Assembly (NCBI GenBank): GCA_002869305.1
Contig: PKTC01000167.1
Span: 1-5,602, forward strand
Length of the DNA stretch: 5,602 nucleotides
Direction: 5' to 3'
DNA from: Marinilabiliales bacterium
Lineage (GTDB): Bacteria; Bacteroidota; Bacteroidia; Bacteroidales; UBA12077
This document shows positions 1-5,602 of this stretch, piece after piece (the first letter of the stretch is position 1; each line of letters starts with the position of its first letter). A program made the position numbers and the translations under genes. The notes under the pieces were generated by a model. That model worked only from the letters and a program-made list of their open reading frames with translations. It was not told the DNA's origin and did no database searches.

Positions 1-86
1 GATATTAGATTTTTTCTCTACAGAGTAACTAAAATTTATGCTTAAAGAATTTTAATCCACCGGAAATGTCAAGTGATCCCTCTCTT

Positions 87-130
87 GTGGGCGATACTGG
101 TCTCAATAGCTATCAGGACGAACCAGTGAC
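87..130 (-). pseudogene. Broken copy of the tRNA-Val 3' end (T-arm and acceptor strand)
   Basis: Read on the minus strand, this segment repeats the 3' end of the intact tRNA-Val gene that lies 92 bp away. Twelve bases (GTCACTGGTTCG, 119-130) match tRNA positions 196-207 exactly. Fourteen bases (CCAGTATCGCCCAC, 87-100) match 179-192 exactly. Between them, three T-loop bases (AAT) are replaced by 18 unrelated bases (101-118). The 5' half of the tRNA (acceptor 5' strand, D-arm, anticodon arm) is absent, so it cannot make a tRNA. The T-stem halves ACTGG and CCAGT are intact and could still pair around a long loop. The matches are seen directly. An origin as a relic tandem tRNA copy or an old attachment site is inference. 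Confidence 0.65.
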
Positions 131-146
131 TATCAAAATTAGCAAC

Positions 147-177
147 AAAAAAAGAGACTCCATTCTGAAGTCTCTTT
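147..177 (-). terminator. Intrinsic terminator of the tRNA-Val transcript
   Basis: On the minus strand, a perfect 9-bp stem (AAAGAGACT pairing with AGTCTCTTT, at 169-177 and 151-159) encloses a 9-base loop and runs straight into a run of seven T (153 down to 147). It begins 2 bases after the tRNA 3' end. This is the classic form of a Rho-independent terminator and sits where the tRNA transcript should stop. Confidence 0.8.
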
Positions 178-179
178 CG

Positions 180-254
180 TGGGCGATACTGGATTCGAAC
201 CAGTGACCCCCTGCTTGTAAGGCAGGTGCTCTGAACCAGCTGAGCTAATCGCCC
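180..254 (-). tRNA. tRNA-Val (anticodon TAC)
   Basis: Folding the minus strand gives a complete 75-nt cloverleaf. The acceptor stem is GGGCGAT with ATCGCCC, all 7 pairs formed. The D-arm is GCTC/GAGC around a loop containing GGTT. The anticodon stem is CCTGC/GCAGG with loop CTTACAA. The T-arm is ACTGG/CCAGT with loop TTCGAAT, and the discriminator base is A. The anticodon TAC (forward positions 217-219) decodes valine GUN codons, mainly GUA and GUG. No CCA is encoded, so it must be added after transcription. The gene has its own upstream promoter and a terminator immediately downstream, so it is probably a single-gene transcript, although read-through from folC is possible. Confidence 0.97.
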
Positions 255-284
255 TTTCGGTCTGCTTTGTTTTGAAAAGCGTTG

Positions 285-316
285 CAAATATAAGCCTCTT
301 TTTTATTCTACAAAAA
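285..316 (-). promoter_or_regulatory. Bacteroidota-type promoter for tRNA-Val
   Basis: The minus strand carries TATATTTG (285-292), an exact match to the Bacteroidota -7 consensus TAnnTTTG. TTTTTG (311-316) lies 18 bases further upstream and fits the -33 TTTG/TTG element at close to the usual spacing. Transcription would start near position 279, about 25 bases before the mature tRNA 5' end. The element lies in the 85-bp gap after the folC stop codon, so it serves the tRNA only. Confidence 0.75.
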
Positions 317-339
317 TAATTTTTACTTTTTTTGAAAAA

Positions 340-1629
340 TTATACTACTTCTGCTACCACAAAAGTGCTACCTCCGATGAAAATCAAATCATTAGATTCT
401 GCATTTTTTTTTGCATCTTCCAAAGCTGTACTCACTTTTTCGTATGACTTGCCTTCTAAATTATATTTGGCAGCCTCTTTTTCTAATTTATTTTGATTAA
501 GTGCTCTCGGAATATTAGCTTTTGTAAAATAAAACCTTGCTTGATTAGGAAGTATATTTAAGATGTCTTCTAAATTTTTATCATCAACTACACCAAAAAC
601 TATATGCAATTTTTTATATGCTGTTTGATTAATTTGTTCAATTACATACTTTAATCCTTCCAAATTATGCGCTGTATCACATACTATCATTGGATTATAC
701 CCAAGAACTTGCCAGCGCCCTTTAAGTCCGGTATTTTCTGAAACTTTTAATAATCCTTCAAACAAGGAGCCATTATCGATATTGTAATTCATATTCTTTA
801 AAATATCAAGGGCTCGTAAAAGGGTTATAAGGTTTCTTTTCTGATAACTCCCCAACAAATCAATTCTCAAGTCATTATAAACTAATTTATCTTCATATTT
901 TACATTAAAGACTTGCTTATTATCAATGGATGTCATTGAATATTCTATCGTGTAAAATTGATCCGCAAAATATATGTTAGTGTTATTTTCTTTTGCTTTC
1001 TCAATAAAAACATGCTCAGTTTCATTCTGAGTTTCACCAATTACAACAGGTATGTTATGTTTAATTATACCTGCTTTTTCTACTGCAATTGATGTTAAAT
1101 CTGAACCTAAAAAAGCTGTATGATCTAAACCTATATTGGTAATAATTGATAAATCGGGATGAATAATATTGGTAGAATCTAGTCTACCTCCCATACCAAC
1201 TTCAATTACTGCAATATCAATGTTTTGTTTTGCAAAATAATCAAATGCCATTGACACTGTCATTTCAAAAAAAGATGGTTTTACATCTTCAAATTTTATT
1301 TGATGATCGCGAACAAAACTCACCACAAACTCTTCTGAAATCATCTTACCATTTATTCTGATTCTTTCTCTAAAATCTATAAGATGTGGCGATGTATATA
1401 ACCCTACCTTATACCCAGATTCATGCAATACTGAAGCTAACATGTGCGAAACAGATCCTTTTCCATTTGTTCCGGCCACATGAATACTCTTAAACTTTTT
1501 ATGAGGATGATTAAAGTACTTATCAAGCTCTAAGGTATTATTTAAGTCAGCTTTATATGCTGCCTTGCCTTCTCGCTGATACATGGGTAATTGACTAAAT
1601 AGCCAAGCAATGGTTTCCTGATAATTCAT
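340..1629 (-). CDS. folC: Bifunctional folylpolyglutamate synthase / dihydrofolate synthase
   Basis: This 429-residue cytoplasmic Mur-ligase-family enzyme is expected to add glutamate to dihydropteroate and to extend folate glutamate tails using ATP. The N-terminal ATPase domain shows the P-loop GTNGKGS (53-59), TSPHL (79-83), EVGMGGRLDSTN (143-154), NIGLDH (165-170) and EKAGIIK (184-190); its first lysine (185) is where the family carries a carbamylated lysine. The C-terminal domain shows GRWQ (304-307) and DTAHN (318-322, usually DGAHN or DTAHN in the family), and the protein ends in a GGSTFVVAE segment (419-427). Length and both domains are complete. The chosen ATG gives MNYQETIAWLF, a normal start for Bacteroidota FolC; there is no clear Shine-Dalgarno. 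The gene lies 33 bp downstream of the nitroreductase on the same strand and probably shares its transcript. Whether it has one or both activities cannot be read from the sequence. Confidence 0.95.
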   Translation of the reverse strand: MNYQETIAWLFSQLPMYQREGKAAYKADLNNTLELDKYFNHPHKKFKSIHVAGTNGKGSVSHMLASVLHESGYKVGLYTSPHLIDFRERIRINGKMISEEFVVSFVRDHQIKFEDVKPSFFEMTVSMAFDYFAKQNIDIAVIEVGMGGRLDSTNIIHPDLSIITNIGLDHTAFLGSDLTSIAVEKAGIIKHNIPVVIGETQNETEHVFIEKAKENNTNIYFADQFYTIEYSMTSIDNKQVFNVKYEDKLVYNDLRIDLLGSYQKRNLITLLRALDILKNMNYNIDNGSLFEGLLKVSENTGLKGRWQVLGYNPMIVCDTAHNLEGLKYVIEQINQTAYKKLHIVFGVVDDKNLEDILNILPNQARFYFTKANIPRALNQNKLEKEAAKYNLEGKSYEKVSTALEDAKKNAESNDLIFIGGSTFVVAEVV

Positions 1630-1662
1630 TTTGTTTTAAATTAGCCCGTAAAATTAATGATT

Positions 1663-2172
1663 TTACCAGGCATTGTAATGAATTCTTTCTGGTTTATATC
1701 TATCGGGCATTTCCTTATTTTCATCCGGATATCCAATTGAGATTAATGATGCGGGTTGAATATTCTCTGGTAAATTGAAAATCTTCCTAATTTCATTCTT
1801 TCTTTCCACTCTTGGATGGATTCCTAACCACACCGCTCCTAAACCCAATCCATGAGCTGCCAATAACATATTTTGTGTAGAAGCGGAACAATCAACCACC
1901 CAATAATCTTTACTCAACTCTAAATTTATATCGCCACAAACCAAAATTGCAAGTTGTGCTTCTACCAGCATTTTGGCATAAGGATGAACATCTTTTATAG
2001 TGTCTAATAGTTTACGATCTGATATTACAATAAAATGCCAGGGTTGCTGATTACTTGCTGATGGTGCATACATTCCTGCTTTTAGAATCACTTCAATATG
2101 CTCATTTGAAATTTCTTCTTTTGTATATTTTCTAATACTTCGGCGAGTAAAAATTCCATCTAATAGGTCCAT
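1663..2172 (-). CDS. Nitroreductase-family FMN oxidoreductase
   Basis: A 169-residue single-domain flavoprotein of the nitroreductase superfamily, which uses NAD(P)H to reduce varied substrates (nitro compounds, quinones, flavins) as an FMN-bound homodimer in the cytoplasm. Family signs are the N-terminal FMN-phosphate motif RRSIRKY (10-16), APSASNQQPWHF (36-47), the helix and turn around SASTQNMLLAAHGLGLGAVW (96-115), and SIGYPDE (145-151). It ends in RYKPERIHYNAW (158-169), a common C-terminus in short nitroreductases. Length is normal for the compact branch of the family. The ATG at 2172 starts just before the FMN motif, as expected. The physiological substrate cannot be assigned. Its place just upstream of folC is compatible with a pterin- or folate-linked role, but this family is found in many contexts, so that is weak inference. 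Confidence 0.93.
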   Translation of the reverse strand: MDLLDGIFTRRSIRKYTKEEISNEHIEVILKAGMYAPSASNQQPWHFIVISDRKLLDTIKDVHPYAKMLVEAQLAILVCGDINLELSKDYWVVDCSASTQNMLLAAHGLGLGAVWLGIHPRVERKNEIRKIFNLPENIQPASLISIGYPDENKEMPDRYKPERIHYNAW

Positions 2173-2197
2173 AATATTTCGTAGTTACTGGTTTATT

Positions 2198-2205
2198 CAA
2201 AAATA
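2198..2205 (-). promoter_or_regulatory. Probable -7 element for the nitroreductase-folC transcript
   Basis: The minus strand reads TATTTTTG here, an exact TAnnTTTG match, 25 bases upstream of the nitroreductase ATG. That leaves a leader of roughly 15-20 bases. No clear TTTG -33 box is visible at the expected distance; only TTTCC (2223-2227) lies near it. The call rests on the -7 element and its position in the divergent gap. AT-rich sequence makes chance matches fairly likely. Confidence 0.5.
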
Positions 2206-2215
2206 AAAATATTAA

Positions 2216-2250
2216 TTTAGTAGGAAATAAAATTATACTGTATACTCTTG
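2216..2250 (+). promoter_or_regulatory. Weak candidate promoter for the phoH2-sixA-ppx cluster
   Basis: TACTCTTG (2243-2250) matches the Bacteroidota -7 consensus TAnnTTTG except for one base. TTTAG (2216-2220), 22 bases upstream, is a poor match to the -33 box. The -7 element lies 17 bases before the phoH2 ATG, implying a very short leader. A perfect inverted repeat, TATAC-T-GTATA (2234-2244), overlaps the start of the -7 element and could be an operator, or could be chance in AT-rich DNA. Some promoter is expected here because the genes on either side diverge. Confidence 0.35.
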
Positions 2251-2267
2251 ATTAAAAAATAAAATCC

Positions 2268-3590
2268 ATGAAAAAAAAGAAAAAAGTATTTGTGATCGAT
2301 ACAAATGTTATTCTTCACGATTTTAATTGCTTGTATAAGTTTCAAGAAAATGATATTGTTTTACCTATAGTTGTGTTAGAGGAGTTAGATCATTTAAAAA
2401 AAGGTGATAATCAAATAAATTTTCATGCACGTGAATTTACAAGGGAACTTGATAAACTCTCTGGAGATAATTTATTTAATGGTGGAATATCCTTGGGCAA
2501 AGGTTTGGGAAAATTATCTATTGAAACCGGTAAACCATATTCAGAAAAATTAAAAGAGTCATTCCCAGAGCCCACACCCGATCACAGGATTTTAGCTATA
2601 GCAGAAGATGTTAAAGAAAAGAAAAAAACCAACGAAGTAATTCTGGTTAGCAAGGATATCAACCTGAGAATGAAAGCAAAGTCTCTTGGAATTCTTGCAC
2701 AAGATTATAAAAATGATCAAATACAAGATTTAGAGCAAATTCACAAGGATATCGAAACTGTTGAAAACGTTGATGATCAGCTAATTTCTAAATTCTATGA
2801 ATCGCATGAAGGAATCCCGGTAAAAGAATTTAATTTAAAACCAGCACCTCACCAGTATTTTATATTAAAAGGCCAAAAATCGTCTGCCCTGGCTCATTAC
2901 GATCCTGTACAGAAGCTTCTTCAAAGAGTTGAAAAACATAGAACATATGGTATAGATCCAAGAAATGCAGAACAAACATTTTCTATAGATGCATTAAGCC
3001 GACCAGATATACAACTTATTGCCCTAACTGGAAAAGCTGGAACTGGTAAAACTTTATTGGCTTTGGCAGCAGCCCTGCACCAGGAAAAGAAATTTAACCA
3101 GATTCTATTAGCAAGACCGATTGTTCCTTTGGCGAATCGGGATATTGGTTTTTTACCGGGCGACGTAAAAGAAAAAATATTACCTTATATGCAACCTTTA
3201 TTTGACAATTTGTCGGTCATTAAGAATCAGTTTAAGGCACAAAGTAAGGAATATATGCATATTGAAGAAATGCAGAAAACTGAAAAATTGGTTATAAGTC
3301 CTCTTGCTTATATCCGCGGAAGAAGTTTATCCAATGCCTTTTTTATTGTTGATGAAGCTCAAAATCTTACTCCCCATGAAGTTAAAACTATCATTACGCG
3401 AGCTGGCGAAGGAACTAAGATGATATTTACTGGAGATATTCACCAAATTGACTCTCCTTATCTTGATTTAAAATCAAATGGATTAAGTTATTTGGCAGAT
3501 CGAATGAAAGGACAAGATATCTTCGCTCATGTTAATCTGGTTAAGGGTGAAAGAAGCTATTTGGCTGAATTGGCAAGTGATTTATTATAG
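2268..3590 (+). CDS. phoH2: PIN-PhoH fusion ATPase, predicted ribonuclease/RNA helicase (PhoH2/YlaK type)
   Basis: A 440-residue cytoplasmic protein with two domains. The N-terminal PIN nuclease domain (about 1-150) has the acidic residues expected to bind metal: D11 in VIDTNV, E38/E39 in LEEL, D105 in TPDHRIL and D130 in SKDINLR. The C-terminal PhoH ATPase domain (about 235-440) shows Walker A GKAGTGKT (255-262), GFLPGD (294-299), RGRS (350-353), Walker B FFIVDEAQN (358-366) and TGDIHQID (388-395). Both active sites look intact. PIN-PhoH proteins studied in mycobacteria unwind and cut RNA; that activity is assumed here by homology. The ATG is followed by five lysine codons and leads straight into the first PIN strand, so the start is well placed. 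sixA follows after 14 bp, suggesting cotranscription. The name PhoH comes from a phosphate-starvation gene, but no Pho-box claim is made here. Confidence 0.93.
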   Translation: MKKKKKVFVIDTNVILHDFNCLYKFQENDIVLPIVVLEELDHLKKGDNQINFHAREFTRELDKLSGDNLFNGGISLGKGLGKLSIETGKPYSEKLKESFPEPTPDHRILAIAEDVKEKKKTNEVILVSKDINLRMKAKSLGILAQDYKNDQIQDLEQIHKDIETVENVDDQLISKFYESHEGIPVKEFNLKPAPHQYFILKGQKSSALAHYDPVQKLLQRVEKHRTYGIDPRNAEQTFSIDALSRPDIQLIALTGKAGTGKTLLALAAALHQEKKFNQILLARPIVPLANRDIGFLPGDVKEKILPYMQPLFDNLSVIKNQFKAQSKEYMHIEEMQKTEKLVISPLAYIRGRSLSNAFFIVDEAQNLTPHEVKTIITRAGEGTKMIFTGDIHQIDSPYLDLKSNGLSYLADRMKGQDIFAHVNLVKGERSYLAELASDLL

Positions 3591-3604
3591 TAATCTTAAT
3601 CTCG

Positions 3605-4099
3605 ATGAAAAATCTTTATATTGTCCGTCATGGTAAATCTACCTGGGATATTGAACAAATTTCCGATATTGACAGGCCGTTAAAAGAACGCGGCATCAGA
3701 GATGGTTATATGATGGCAAACAGACTAATAGAAAAAGGTCATGTGCCTGAATTAATTGTTTCAAGTCCTGCCGCGCGAGCCATACATTCTGCAACCATAT
3801 TTGCCAGAACGTTTAAATTACCTCATCATAGGATCATTCTTAATGAGGGAATTTATCATGCTGGAACAAGCAACATGTTAAAAATAATACAACAAACGCA
3901 AGATGATTTAAGTTCCCTTATGGTTTTTGGTCACAACCCAACTTTTACCGATCTTGCTAACTTTTTTATAAATAAGGAGATTGACAATATTCCTACAACA
4001 GGTATCGTTGGACTTAAATTTGAAATAAAATCGTGGAAAGAAATAAACAAACAGAAATCTGTTGACTGGTTTTTTGATTTCCATAAAAATATTGATTAA
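3605..4099 (+). CDS. sixA: SixA-like phosphohistidine phosphatase (histidine phosphatase superfamily)
   Basis: A 164-residue cytoplasmic phosphatase close in length to E. coli SixA (161). The catalytic motif RHGKS (8-12) contains the histidine that becomes phosphorylated (H9). The partner residues are visible as R58 in SSPAARA, E81 in NEGIYHA and H110 in GHNP. DRPLKERG (23-30) is typical of the SixA branch. SixA removes phosphate from phosphohistidine proteins; in E. coli the reported targets are the ArcB phosphotransfer domain and the nitrogen phosphotransferase system. The target here is unknown, and other small-molecule or protein substrates are possible in this superfamily. The ATG lies 14 bp after the phoH2 stop, and ppx starts 10 bp after its own stop, so it sits inside a tight three-gene cluster. 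No Shine-Dalgarno is evident. Confidence 0.9.
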   Translation: MKNLYIVRHGKSTWDIEQISDIDRPLKERGIRDGYMMANRLIEKGHVPELIVSSPAARAIHSATIFARTFKLPHHRIILNEGIYHAGTSNMLKIIQQTQDDLSSLMVFGHNPTFTDLANFFINKEIDNIPTTGIVGLKFEIKSWKEINKQKSVDWFFDFHKNID

Positions 4100-4109
4100 A
4101 CACTTAGAG

Positions 4110-5006
4110 GTGAAGTTATTAAAATTTGCAGCAATTGATATAGGAACAAATGCAATTCGGTTGCTCTTTACCAATGTAATTGAGAACAAGAATGCGGCGA
4201 TTTTCAAAAAATCTTCAATTATTCGTGTACCCATTCGCTTAGGTGGTGATGTATTTACTTCTGGATTTATAGGTGATGAAAAGAAAGAAAAACTAATTGA
4301 TGCTATGATTGCTTTTAAACATTTGATGAAAGTGCATGAGGTTAAAGAATACAGAGCTTGCGCAACATCTGCAATGCGAGAAGCAGGTAATGGATTGGAA
4401 ATGGTTAGACTAATAAAAGAAAGAACTGATTTAGATATAGAAATTATTGATGGAAAAACCGAAGCAGAAATAATATACAATAATAGAATTGTAGACTTCC
4501 TTGATAATAGTTTTCCGTACTTATATGTGGATATTGGAGGAGGTAGTACCGAAATAACACTCTTTGCAAATTCATTAGCATTAGTATCACAGTCTTTTAA
4601 TATTGGTACCATTCGCTTGCTAAATGAATTAGTAAAACCTAAAGAATTTAATCATTTAAAGGCCTGGCTAAAAGAGATCAAAGAATCCTATCCAAATCTC
4701 AAAGTTATAGGATCGGGAGGTAATATAAATAAACTGTTAAAGCTTTCTCGAAAAAAAGAAAGCACAGCTCTTCCTATAAAAGCACTAAAAGATGTTTACA
4801 AATACGTAAAGTCATATAGTTACGAGGATCGAATAAAAGTTCTAGGGCTTAACCCAGATAGAGCTGATGTAATTGTCTTAGCTTCAGAATTATTGTTTAA
4901 GATAATAAAATGGACAGGTGCTAAAGAAATAATTGTGCCTAAGGTAGGTGTGGCTGATGGTATCGTACAACAGCTTTACCTCGATTACAAAAAAAAATCA
5001 AATTAA
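4110..5006 (+). CDS. ppx: Ppx/GppA-family phosphatase (exopolyphosphatase / pppGpp phosphohydrolase), short form
   Basis: A 298-residue member of the ASKHA fold that releases phosphate from polyphosphate or converts pppGpp to ppGpp; sequence alone cannot separate the two. Motifs with the GTG start are AIDIGTNAIRLL (8-19, phosphate-1 loop), ATSAMREA (85-92), GKTEAEIIY (115-123, with the likely catalytic glutamate), DIGGGSTE (141-148), GSGGN (201-205), RADVI (251-255) and GVADGI (280-285). It lacks the C-terminal HD-like domain of the roughly 500-residue E. coli enzymes, as is common for short Ppx homologues. An in-frame ATG exists at 4062, but it would overlap sixA by 38 bp and add 16 residues (MTGFLISIKI...) before the conserved start. 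GTG at 4110 is preferred: it lies 10 bp after the sixA stop, follows the purine-rich AGAG, and gives MKLLKFAAIDIG. Confidence 0.9.
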   Translation: MKLLKFAAIDIGTNAIRLLFTNVIENKNAAIFKKSSIIRVPIRLGGDVFTSGFIGDEKKEKLIDAMIAFKHLMKVHEVKEYRACATSAMREAGNGLEMVRLIKERTDLDIEIIDGKTEAEIIYNNRIVDFLDNSFPYLYVDIGGGSTEITLFANSLALVSQSFNIGTIRLLNELVKPKEFNHLKAWLKEIKESYPNLKVIGSGGNINKLLKLSRKKESTALPIKALKDVYKYVKSYSYEDRIKVLGLNPDRADVIVLASELLFKIIKWTGAKEIIVPKVGVADGIVQQLYLDYKKKSN

Positions 5007-5012
5007 ATATTT

Positions 5013-5020
5013 TAACTTTG
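5013..5020 (+). promoter_or_regulatory. Probable -7 element for mtaB
   Basis: TAACTTTG is an exact match to TAnnTTTG and lies 22 bases before the mtaB ATG, in the 36-bp gap after ppx. No TTTG -33 box is visible; the upstream region is the A-rich end of ppx. The position suggests that mtaB has its own promoter in addition to read-through from ppx. No terminator-like hairpin separates the two genes. Confidence 0.55.
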
Positions 5021-5042
5021 CCACCTGATAAAAGAGATATAT

Positions 5043-5602
5043 ATGGGGAATTCAGGGGGAAAATACAAGCGAGTAGCATTTCATACTTTGGGATGTAAAC
5101 TCAATTTTTCAGAAACATCAACAATTTCACGAAATTTTAAGAACAATGGATTTGATGTTGTTGAGTTTAATTCAGAAGCAGACATTTATGTTATCAATAC
5201 CTGCTCGGTTACTGAACAAGCTGATAAAAAATGCAGACAAGCCATAACCAAGATTCAAAACAAAAATTCAAATGCTTTTATTGCGGTTGTTGGATGTTAT
5301 GCGCAGCTTAAGCCGGAGGAAATTGCAAAAAACTTAGGAGTTGATTTAGTTCTCGGAACGCAGGAAAAATTTAACATCTTAGAGCATTTAAATAATCTCG
5401 AGAAAAAGGAAACCCCAGAAATATATTCATGCGAAATTGAGAAAGTTGAACAATTTGATTCATCTCACTCAGAAGCCGACCGTACCAGATCATTTTTAAA
5501 AGTTCAGGATGGTTGCGACTATTCCTGCTCATATTGCACAATACCACTTGCCCGAGGTAAGAGCCGGAATAAAAAAATATCTGAATTGGTCCGAGAAGCT
5601 CA
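5043..5602 (+). CDS. mtaB: tRNA t6A37 methylthiotransferase MtaB, 5' part (runs off the right edge)
   Basis: The first 186 residues of a radical-SAM methylthiotransferase, about 40% of a usual length near 430-450. MtaB adds a methylthio group to t6A at position 37 of tRNAs reading ANN codons (ms2t6A), which supports accurate decoding. The N-terminal MTTase domain shows the three cysteines for the auxiliary 4Fe-4S cluster: C18 in HTLGCKLN, C54 in INTCSVTE and C85 in VVGCYAQ. The radical-SAM cluster motif CxxxCxxC is C158, C162 and C165 in QDGCDYSCSYCTIPLARG. HTLGCKLN and CSVTEQADKK favour MtaB over MiaB or RimO. The ATG at 5043 is the first in frame and precedes KRVAFHTLGC, the usual N-terminus, by a short glycine-rich lead. 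No stop occurs before the window ends, so the TRAM domain is outside. C64 and C130 are extra cysteines of no known role. Confidence 0.93.
   Translation, partial: MGNSGGKYKRVAFHTLGCKLNFSETSTISRNFKNNGFDVVEFNSEADIYVINTCSVTEQADKKCRQAITKIQNKNSNAFIAVVGCYAQLKPEEIAKNLGVDLVLGTQEKFNILEHLNNLEKKETPEIYSCEIEKVEQFDSSHSEADRTRSFLKVQDGCDYSCSYCTIPLARGKSRNKKISELVREA

Noticed and set aside
1..45. Possible last codons of a plus-strand gene entering from the left (frame 1 ends ...TKIYA then TAA)
   Set aside because: Only 14 codons are visible, another frame is also open at the edge, and there is no motif to judge by. No gene on either strand can be supported in 1-86.
69..287. A 72-codon minus-strand open frame starting MQRFSKQSRP
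   Set aside because: It runs through the tRNA-Val gene, its terminator and the broken tRNA copy. The middle of its translation (GRLAQLVQSTCLTSRG) is the familiar false product of reading a tRNA as protein.
300..339. Possible terminator after folC (AAAAATTATTTTT on the minus strand)
   Set aside because: The stem is only A-T pairs with a 3-base loop and overlaps the tRNA promoter -33 region, so it is more likely plain AT-rich sequence.
2268..3590. Toxin-antitoxin reading of the PIN domain
   Set aside because: The PIN domain is fused to a full PhoH ATPase with intact Walker motifs, and no small antitoxin gene precedes it. The housekeeping PIN-PhoH family fits better.
3908..4612. A 234-codon minus-strand open frame
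   Set aside because: It lies antisense to the 3' end of sixA and most of ppx, both of which have clear family motifs. Its translation is low in complexity (serine/isoleucine-rich) and resembles no known family.
1..5602. CRISPR array, insertion sequence, phage or defence island
   Set aside because: No regularly spaced repeats, transposase or integrase motifs, or terminal inverted repeats were seen. Gene content and composition look like uniform core chromosome.

Overview
The window looks like an ordinary chromosomal housekeeping segment from an AT-rich member of the Bacteroidota. Three things point there. Promoter-like TAnnTTTG elements precede the tRNA, the nitroreductase and mtaB. Most starts have no clear Shine-Dalgarno sequence. 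The proteins (FolC, PIN-PhoH, short Ppx/GppA, MtaB) read like Bacteroidota versions of their families. The order or genus cannot be fixed from sequence reading alone.

Layout, left to right. Positions 1-146 hold no convincing gene, but they contain a broken copy of the 3' end of a tRNA-Val gene (87-130). A strong intrinsic terminator (147-177), an intact tRNA-Val(TAC) gene (180-254) and its promoter (285-316) follow, all on the minus strand. Next come two minus-strand genes, folC (340-1629) and a small FMN nitroreductase (1663-2172). The nitroreductase is the upstream gene, and both are probably transcribed from a promoter in the 95-bp divergent gap 2173-2267. From that gap a plus-strand cluster runs right: a PIN-PhoH ATPase (2268-3590), a SixA-like phosphohistidine phosphatase (3605-4099) and a short Ppx/GppA phosphatase (4110-5006). 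Spacings of 14 and 10 bp suggest one transcript. After a 36-bp gap with its own promoter-like element, mtaB starts at 5043 and runs off the right edge.

How the genes work together. The left transcript combines folate polyglutamylation with a flavin oxidoreductase of unknown substrate. The right transcript joins a predicted ribonuclease/helicase with two phosphate-ester or phosphoanhydride hydrolases, which hints at (p)ppGpp/polyphosphate and RNA turnover but does not prove it. mtaB is a tRNA-modification gene that reads in the same direction.

I found no CRISPR array, insertion sequence, riboswitch or novel multi-gene system. The most unusual local structure is the broken tRNA-Val 3' copy. 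It has an 18-nt sequence in place of three T-loop bases and lies just beyond the intact tRNA's terminator.
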